This document shows positions 7,181-11,620 of a DNA stretch of 11,620 nucleotides, one piece after another. The notes beneath the pieces are model-generated. The model searched no databases and was not told the origin of the DNA. It saw only the letters and a list, made by a program, of their open reading frames with translations. The stretch's first letter is position 1. Every line of letters begins with the position of its first letter. A program made the translations under genes and the position numbers. The DNA is from Gemmatimonadota bacterium (GTDB lineage: Bacteria; Gemmatimonadota; Gemmatimonadetes; Gemmatimonadales; Gemmatimonadaceae), in contig JAHFCS010000021.1 of NCBI GenBank assembly GCA_023249395.1, forward strand, positions 446 to 12,065, read 5' to 3'.

Positions 7181-7270
7181 GCGGACTACGAACTAACTGC
7201 GGACTACGAACTAACTGCGGACTACGGACTAACTGCGGACTACGAACTAACTGCGGACTACGAACTAACT
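7181..7270. repeat. Five-copy 18-bp tandem repeat
   Basis: Five head-to-tail copies of GCGGACTACGAACTAACT fill 7181-7270 without a spacer. Copies 1, 2, 4 and 5 are identical, and copy 3 (7217-7234) has one A-to-G change. A decayed partial copy (AACTACAACT, 7171-7180) lies at the left end. Rotated, the unit splits into ACTGCGG, ACTACGA and ACTA, so it may itself have grown from a 7-bp ACTNCGR motif. The array starts 4 bp after the M48 stop codon (minus strand) and ends just before the hairpin in front of thiD. It is not a CRISPR because there are no unique spacers. Confidence 0.95.
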
Positions 7271-7274
7271 GCCC

Positions 7275-8078
7275 TTACTGCGCGCGCGGCGGAGGTGAGG
7301 GCGGCAGCGAGCGAATGCGCGCACGGAAGCTGTTATAGTTGGTCGTATTCGTTGTCAGATTTCGAAGCGAGCTCGCAGGGTACTTATTGATCTCCGCCTG
7401 GGCTGCCACGATGCGGTCTTCCTCACCTGGGTGCGTCGCGAAAAACGCCGAGACTGCGTCCGGACGGCTCTTTCGCTCGGCGATCAGCTTCTCGAACATC
7501 GTGATGACACCGTGTGGATCTATGCCCGCCGCAACGGTGTTCTTCACGGCCTGAGCATCGGCCTCCGCCTCATCGCCCCGGCTGAACTTGGCGAACACCG
7601 CCGTGCCTGCGATGTTGATACCCGCCTGCGCGAGCCCGCTGTTGCAGACATTGGTCAGCACGCATGCGAGGGTGACACCAATGTTTGCTCCCTGCATCTT
7701 CTCCATCTGCTTGACCGTGTGACGCAGCACAACGTGGCCGATTTCATGGCCGAGGACTCCAGCGAGCTCGTCCATCCGGTCGGTTCGCTCGACCAGTCCG
7801 CGGTTGACGTAGACGTAGCCGCCGGGCACAGCAAACGCATTGACCTCGGCGGCATCGACGACGTAGAACCGCCAGTCGAGATCGGCGCGACTGGTACGTG
7901 ATGCGATCTGGTCGCCGAGCAGGTTGATGTAGCGATTGATCTCGGCATCCCTCACGAGCGGCAGCTGCTGATTTATCTGGGCGGCCTCTTCCTGACCCAT
8001 CTGAACTTCCTGCTGGGTCGAGATGCCGCATGCTGTTGCCCCGATTATCAGCGCAAACGGGATAAAAATTCGTTTCAT
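7275..8078 (-). CDS. M48-family metalloprotease, exported (LoiP/BepA-like)
   Basis: This 267-residue zinc metalloprotease is probably involved in envelope protein quality control. Starting at 8078, the protein has a signal peptide MKRIFIPFALIIGATAC with likely lipid attachment at Cys17. The protease domain follows: NAFAVPGGYVYVNRGL (about residues 80-95), the zinc-binding HEIGH (H111, E112, H115) and the SRGDEAEAD motif with E170 as the third ligand. HTVKQM and ATHPGEEDR are also typical of the small periplasmic M48 group (E. coli LoiP type). The C-terminus ends in a Pro/Arg-rich tail. The start at 8078 is chosen because AGGAG lies 5 bases upstream and the signal peptide begins there. A longer frame from 8138 would bury the signal sequence. 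It is divergent from the RNA methyltransferase across 74 bp. The substrate is unknown. Confidence 0.92.
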   Translation of the reverse strand: MKRIFIPFALIIGATACGISTQQEVQMGQEEAAQINQQLPLVRDAEINRYINLLGDQIASRTSRADLDWRFYVVDAAEVNAFAVPGGYVYVNRGLVERTDRMDELAGVLGHEIGHVVLRHTVKQMEKMQGANIGVTLACVLTNVCNSGLAQAGINIAGTAVFAKFSRGDEAEADAQAVKNTVAAGIDPHGVITMFEKLIAERKSRPDAVSAFFATHPGEEDRIVAAQAEINKYPASSLRNLTTNTTNYNSFRARIRSLPPSPPPRAQ

Positions 8079-8152
8079 TTGAACTCCTGCGGTAGATTGC
8101 TTTCCCACTCGAAAGGCAAGTCCCATTCCAAGCGTCATCCGAGAGGCTTTGC

Positions 8153-8911
8153 TTGAGACTACTGACGTTCGCTCGCGACCTCAGGCGGCGTAAATCCCGC
8201 GAGCGCCAAGGGTTTTTCGTTGTCGAAGGTGTCCGGGCCGTTGAGGAGCTTCTAAAGTCTCCGCTCACTGTCCGCGGCATCCTGTCGGCCCCGCAGCTCG
8301 CCGAGGCTCCCCGAGGCCGCGAGTTGCTTGCTCAGATCGCCGGCACGGCAATCGAGCATTCCGCGGTCAACGAGGCCGAATTCAGGAGCGCGGCCGAGAC
8401 GGAGTCGCCTCAGGGAATCCTGGCGATAGCGAAGATCCCCGTGCGGTCTCTCGTTGAGCTCTCAGGCAGAACGCCATTCCGGCTGCTCGTCCTCGATGCG
8501 CTTCAGGATCCGGGAAACGTCGGCACCATCGTCCGCACGGCCGCCGCGCTTGGCGCCGACGCTACCGTCGCCCTCCCCGGGACCGTCGATCTCTGGAACG
8601 CGAAGGTTGTACGCTCGGCGATGGGAGCGCACTTCCATCACATGGCGTTCCATACTACTGCCGAAGAGCTGTTTGAGTTCCTCGACGCGGAGTCGGTTCC
8701 ACTTTGGGCAGCCGATGCGGATGGCTCGCCCGTCGACTCGGTGTCAGCGCCCGAGCGGCTGGCGCTTGCCGTTGGAAACGAAGGGGCCGGTGTGTCGTCT
8801 TCGGTGCGCGAGCGAGCGAGTGCTGCTGTTTCGCTTCCAATCGCTCCATCGGTCGAATCCCTGAACGTGGCTGTCGCGACGGGAATTCTTCTATTTCAAC
8901 TGAGGAAATAA
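8153..8911 (+). CDS. SpoU/TrmH-family RNA 2'-O-methyltransferase, TTG start
   Basis: This 252-residue SAM-dependent enzyme of the SPOUT class is predicted to methylate ribose 2'-OH in rRNA or tRNA. An N-terminal substrate-binding domain (about residues 8-94, with FFVVEGVRAVEELL) precedes the knotted catalytic domain. Motif 1 is LDALQDPGNVGTIVRTA (N122, R128), motif 2 is VRSAMGAHF, and motif 3 includes AVGNEGAGV (N209, E210) and SVESLNVAVA (S236, N238). The domain order resembles RlmB/TsnR-like proteins, but the target nucleotide cannot be read from the sequence, so I give no symbol. The start is a TTG at 8153, supported by GAGAGG 6 bases upstream (8141-8146). I see no in-frame ATG nearby upstream. 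It overlaps the following prepilin peptidase gene by one base (TAATG), so the two are probably co-transcribed. Confidence 0.92.
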   Translation: MRLLTFARDLRRRKSRERQGFFVVEGVRAVEELLKSPLTVRGILSAPQLAEAPRGRELLAQIAGTAIEHSAVNEAEFRSAAETESPQGILAIAKIPVRSLVELSGRTPFRLLVLDALQDPGNVGTIVRTAAALGADATVALPGTVDLWNAKVVRSAMGAHFHHMAFHTTAEELFEFLDAESVPLWAADADGSPVDSVSAPERLALAVGNEGAGVSSSVRERASAAVSLPIAPSVESLNVAVATGILLFQLRK

Positions 8912-9732
8912 TGGTCAGCCTGTGGGCGATCTACAGTTTCGTTGTTGGCGCCTGCTTCGGCTCGTTCCTCAACGTGTGCATCTCCCGGTGGCCTGAGGGT
9001 CTTTCAATCGTCAGGCCGCGATCACGCTGCCCGAAATGCGAGCGACAGATCACCGCGTTCGAGAACATTCCGCTAGTGAGCTGGGTCGCACTCCGCGGAA
9101 AGTGCCGCGGCTGCGGAATGCCCATCTCGATCCAGTATCCGCTCGTCGAGCTCGTCGTTGGCCTCATCTGGCTGGCGTGCTATCTCCACTACGGTCTGAC
9201 ATTCACCGCACTCCGAGTGGCGGTGTTTGCCACGATTCTTCTCGGGATCGCCATCACTGACGCGAAGCACTACCTGATTCCAGACGGGTTCACTGCGTTC
9301 GGACTGCTGTGGGTGATCGTCGCAGCGATCGTTTCGCTATTCATCTCGGACGGCACACCGTTCGCCGGCGCATACAGCGCCCTCATCGGGGCCTGCGCGG
9401 GGGCCGGTGCGATCGCTATCGCCGGCTGGCTTGGTGAGCTCGTCCTGAAGAAGGAAGCGATGGGATTCGGTGACGTGACGCTGATGGCGGTTGTCGGTGC
9501 TGCGGTCGGCCCGGCGCGGGCCATATTGACCATCTTCCTCGGTGCCCTGATAGCGACAGTCGTCTTTCTCGGGGTCGTTTATCCCGTTGCGTGGCTCCGG
9601 GCCCGCCGGGCGAAGACGGAGTTCAATCCGCCTCAGGTTCCGTTCGGCGTTTTTCTTGCGCCGGCAGCCATGATCGCCTTGCTTTGGGGCAACTCGATTG
9701 TCTCGGGCTATACGCGCTCTATGGGACTTTGA
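8911..9732 (+). CDS. pilD: Prepilin peptidase (A24 family, bifunctional leader peptidase/methyltransferase)
   Basis: This 273-residue polytopic membrane enzyme cleaves the leader of type IV prepilins and type II secretion pseudopilins and N-methylates the new terminus. The N-terminal part has FGSFLNVCISRWP and two CxxC pairs (C40/C43 and C65/C68), the zinc-binding segment usually linked to the methylase activity. The peptidase part has the two catalytic Asp motifs: ITDAKHYLIPD (D117) and GFGDV (D188). Several hydrophobic membrane segments cover about residues 5-23, 80-115, 127-145, 155-175, 190-226 and 245-265. Length matches the family. The start at 8911 is chosen because GAGG (8902-8905) lies 5 bases upstream and the ATG overlaps the methyltransferase stop. 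An upstream frame from 8704 lies inside the methyltransferase gene and is not coding. No pilin or secretion genes are in the window, so the substrates must be encoded elsewhere. Confidence 0.95.
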   Translation: MVSLWAIYSFVVGACFGSFLNVCISRWPEGLSIVRPRSRCPKCERQITAFENIPLVSWVALRGKCRGCGMPISIQYPLVELVVGLIWLACYLHYGLTFTALRVAVFATILLGIAITDAKHYLIPDGFTAFGLLWVIVAAIVSLFISDGTPFAGAYSALIGACAGAGAIAIAGWLGELVLKKEAMGFGDVTLMAVVGAAVGPARAILTIFLGALIATVVFLGVVYPVAWLRARRAKTEFNPPQVPFGVFLAPAAMIALLWGNSIVSGYTRSMGL

Positions 9733-9770
9733 CAGGCGATGCGACCCGGAACCCTTACGGCCCCTCGACC

Positions 9771-11051
9771 ATGATGGTGGAATTGCGGAGTGGGGCGCGC
9801 CTGGCGGCGGCCGCGTGCATTGCGCTCTCTGGCGCGATGGCCTGCCGCGGCGAGAAGCGCCCCGCCTATTCCGGACCTTACGGGAAGCAGGTTGCGGAGA
9901 CCGTTCCGCGCATCGAAGCCGCGGTCGGACTCAAATTCAAGACTCCGCCGCGCGTAGAGGCGAGATCGAAGGATCAGGTCCGCGAGTTCATCACCCGTCA
10001 GTTCCGCGACCCGCAGTCATTGCGCGAGTTCACGGGTATCGAATCAGCCTACAAGCGGCTGGGAATGATTCCTGATTCGCTCAATCTCAAGAAATTCCTC
10101 GTGGACCTGCTCGCCGAGCAGATCGTCGGCTACTACGATCCGAAGACGAAAGTCCTTTACGTTGTGAGCGGCTCACCACCGGAAGCGGCGTCGATCACCA
10201 TCACTCACGAGCTGGTCCACGCGCTCCAGGATCAGTACATCAGCCTGGACTCGACGCAGAAGATAGAAGGACAGAACGATCGCACGTCGGCCGCGCAGGC
10301 GGTATTCGAGGGCCAGGCTGTGTACGAGCAGATAGCGGCGATGCTCGGCAGCAATAACGTTGCGGTGAATCTGCCGGGCGGCTGGGATCGGGTTCGCGAG
10401 ATGATTCGCGAGAACCAGAGCTCGATGCCGGTCTTTGCCGCCGCGCCGCTCGTAATCCAGGAGACGCTCATCTTTCCCTATCTCAGCGGCGCCGAATTCG
10501 TGCGTAACTTCAAGGAGAGGAACCCGGGGAAGGCGATCTACGAGGACATGCCGCTTTCGACGGAGCAGATCCTCCATCCGTCGGCGTACTTCGGGAAACG
10601 GGACAATCCGACGAGCATCACGCTTCCCCCGCTCAAGTCGGGGACGGCGACATACCAGAATTCGCTGGGCGAGTTCGAGACGCGGCTCTTTCTCTTCCAG
10701 CATCTGAAGGATCAGAACGAGGCGGTTCGCGGGGCCACCGGCTGGGACGGCGATCGTTACGAGCTGTTCAACACCACCGGCGGCGAGGGAATCGTCTGGT
10801 TGACGGTTTGGGATTCCGCTCTCGACGCCTCCGAGTTCTTCGACATGCTCGGCCAGGCCGTCGAGAGGCGCTACGGTGTGAAGTCGTCGGGACCACCGGG
10901 TGCTGTCAGCCGCACCTACAGCGGCGCCGGCCGATCGGTACAAATGACGACGGCGGAAATATCAGGGCGTCCTGTTGTTGTCTACGCGGACGTCCCCGAG
11001 GGCGCGAGCGGCGACGTCCTGGACCTGAGCAAGGTCAAGCTCCAGGAATAG
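9771..11051 (+). CDS. Exported HEXXH metallopeptidase-like protein of unknown role
   Basis: This 426-residue protein has a signal peptide ending in GAMAC (Cys25), so it is exported and probably lipid-anchored. The central domain has QIVGYYDPKTKVLYVVS (about 117-133) followed by THELVHALQDQY, an HEXXH zinc motif (H146, E147, H150). A downstream FEGQA (E180) is a plausible third ligand, giving a gluzincin-like site. The C-terminal part (about 285-370) carries YQNSLGEFETRLFLFQ and GWDGDRYELF, which look conserved. I recall this architecture from uncharacterised bacterial proteins with HELxHALQDQ, but know of no demonstrated substrate. The start is taken at 9771, with the adjoining ATG at 9774 equally possible. 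No Shine-Dalgarno is visible, and a long frame from 9591 runs inside pilD. It lies 38 bp after pilD on the same strand, so it may share its transcript. Its stop is 8 bp from the stop of the convergent gene. Confidence 0.78.
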   Translation: MMVELRSGARLAAAACIALSGAMACRGEKRPAYSGPYGKQVAETVPRIEAAVGLKFKTPPRVEARSKDQVREFITRQFRDPQSLREFTGIESAYKRLGMIPDSLNLKKFLVDLLAEQIVGYYDPKTKVLYVVSGSPPEAASITITHELVHALQDQYISLDSTQKIEGQNDRTSAAQAVFEGQAVYEQIAAMLGSNNVAVNLPGGWDRVREMIRENQSSMPVFAAAPLVIQETLIFPYLSGAEFVRNFKERNPGKAIYEDMPLSTEQILHPSAYFGKRDNPTSITLPPLKSGTATYQNSLGEFETRLFLFQHLKDQNEAVRGATGWDGDRYELFNTTGGEGIVWLTVWDSALDASEFFDMLGQAVERRYGVKSSGPPGAVSRTYSGAGRSVQMTTAEISGRPVVVYADVPEGASGDVLDLSKVKLQE

Positions 11052-11059
11052 CGGAGGCA

Positions 11060-11620
11060 CTACAGCCCGATCAGGCGCGAGATCAGGAAGGTCCCAAGCC
11101 CGATCACTCCGCCGAGGACGTAGCCCGTCATGATGATCAGGCGGAGCTCGTTGTCGATCACCGACCGCAGAATCTCCTCCACCCTGTCGACGCTGAACGC
11201 CATCACCTTTCGCTCGACCATCGCCTGAACGTCGAGGCGCTGGACGAGCACCGGCAGCTGGGCATGAATCCAGTCCCAGATGTGGGGCGCAGTGGTGTGC
11301 GCCAGCTTTCGACCTGCCTCCGGATCCTTGCTGCTCGAGGCGACGTCAGCGATGATCTCCGAGATCGGCTTCTGCAGATACGTGAGCAGTGCGTCGTGGA
11401 TGGTGTTCGTGATCTCTTCGCGGATCATGGGCTCGTCGAGCAGGACGACGAGCTGTTCGACTCCGTCGGTTTCGATTGCGTCCAGCGCCGCCTCGAACTT
11501 CCGTTCGGTCATCATCAGCTTGGCGAGGACCTTCTCGTGAAACTTGAGGTCTTCGACGAACCTGTTGAACATCCCGTGCAGCGCTTCGCGCATTTTGATG
11601 CGCGTTGTCGGCTGGCCGAG
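11060..11620 (-). CDS. Probable DUF445-family membrane protein, 5' end beyond window
   Basis: The frame is open from the stop at 11060-11062 to the right edge, giving 186 residues of the C-terminal part. The start lies outside the window, and the Met codon at 11593 is internal because the upstream codons (LGQPTTRIK) continue the same style of sequence. The visible part is mostly long amphipathic helices (HEKVLAKLMM, KFEAALDAIE, VEQLVVLLDE). It ends in VEEILRSVIDNELRLI followed by one hydrophobic segment (TGYVLGGVIGLGTFLI) and a short tail, a layout typical of the DUF445 (YheB-like) membrane protein family, whose function is unknown. The family call is from recall of the C-terminal pattern and is moderate. 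It converges on the metallopeptidase gene, leaving an 8-bp gap with no room for a separate terminator. Confidence 0.6.
   Translation of the reverse strand, partial: LGQPTTRIKMREALHGMFNRFVEDLKFHEKVLAKLMMTERKFEAALDAIETDGVEQLVVLLDEPMIREEITNTIHDALLTYLQKPISEIIADVASSSKDPEAGRKLAHTTAPHIWDWIHAQLPVLVQRLDVQAMVERKVMAFSVDRVEEILRSVIDNELRLIIMTGYVLGGVIGLGTFLISRLIGL

Noticed and set aside
7181..7270. CRISPR array
   Set aside because: The units are contiguous 18-mers without unique spacers, and there are no cas genes nearby.
7130..7274. TPP riboswitch upstream of thiD
   Set aside because: I could not find the conserved CTGAGA-type and downstream thi-box core. The gap is filled by the tandem repeat and a simple hairpin.
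7049..7390. Plus-strand open frame encoding repeated LTADYE units
   Set aside because: It runs antisense to the 5' end of thiD and the 3' end of the M48 gene. Its repeated peptide is just the 18-bp DNA repeat read in frame, with no start signal or family match.
8079..8138. Upstream start at 8138 for the M48 protease
   Set aside because: It would place 20 residues before a clean signal peptide. The ATG at 8078 has AGGAG 5 bases upstream.
9591..9770. Upstream part of the HEXXH protein frame, inside pilD
   Set aside because: The signal peptide begins at 9771, and the earlier codons are pilD read in another frame.

Overview
The window is a GC-rich bacterial chromosome segment made of housekeeping and accessory metabolic genes. 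I see no phage, transposon, CRISPR, rRNA or tRNA. The high GC, the bacterial Ig-like cell-surface protein, the several Cys-anchored exported proteins and the mix of genes are compatible with a member of the Gemmatimonadota or a related soil/sediment lineage. That assignment is an inference from style, not proof.

Layout. (1) 1-814, minus: an exported protein with Ig-like (Big2-type) domains, running off the left edge. (2) 1020-6359, plus: a compact purine-scavenging cluster. It holds a double-headed YfkN-type nucleotidase/cyclic phosphodiesterase, a 77-residue unknown protein, adenosine deaminase and purine nucleoside phosphorylase. The first two genes overlap by ATGA, as do the last two. (3) 6311-8078, minus: thiD (HMP/HMP-P kinase), whose 3' end overlaps the phosphorylase gene by 49 bp. 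Upstream of it lies an M48 metalloprotease lipoprotein. The 145-bp gap between these two minus-strand genes holds five copies of an 18-bp tandem repeat and an 11-bp-stem hairpin. (4) 8153-11051, plus, divergent from the protease: a SpoU/TrmH RNA 2'-O-methyltransferase (TTG start), a prepilin peptidase joined to it by a one-base overlap, and an exported HEXXH metallopeptidase-like protein of unknown role. (5) 11060-11620, minus: the C-terminal part of a probable DUF445-family membrane protein, running off the right edge.

How the genes fit together. The cluster in (2) forms a logical path. Extracytoplasmic nucleotides and 2',3'-cyclic nucleotides would be dephosphorylated by the YfkN-type enzyme to nucleosides. 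After uptake, adenosine would be deaminated to inosine by Add and split by the phosphorylase to hypoxanthine and ribose-1-phosphate. The 77-residue protein sits inside this path with no known role. The other genes look like independent housekeeping functions: thiamine synthesis, envelope protein quality control, RNA modification and type IV pilus/type II secretion prepilin processing.

The least explained features are the 18-bp repeat array with its adjoining hairpin in front of thiD, the unknown 77-residue protein, and a shared small-x-small-Cys signal-peptide end on all four exported proteins. I did not find a clearly new multi-gene system.
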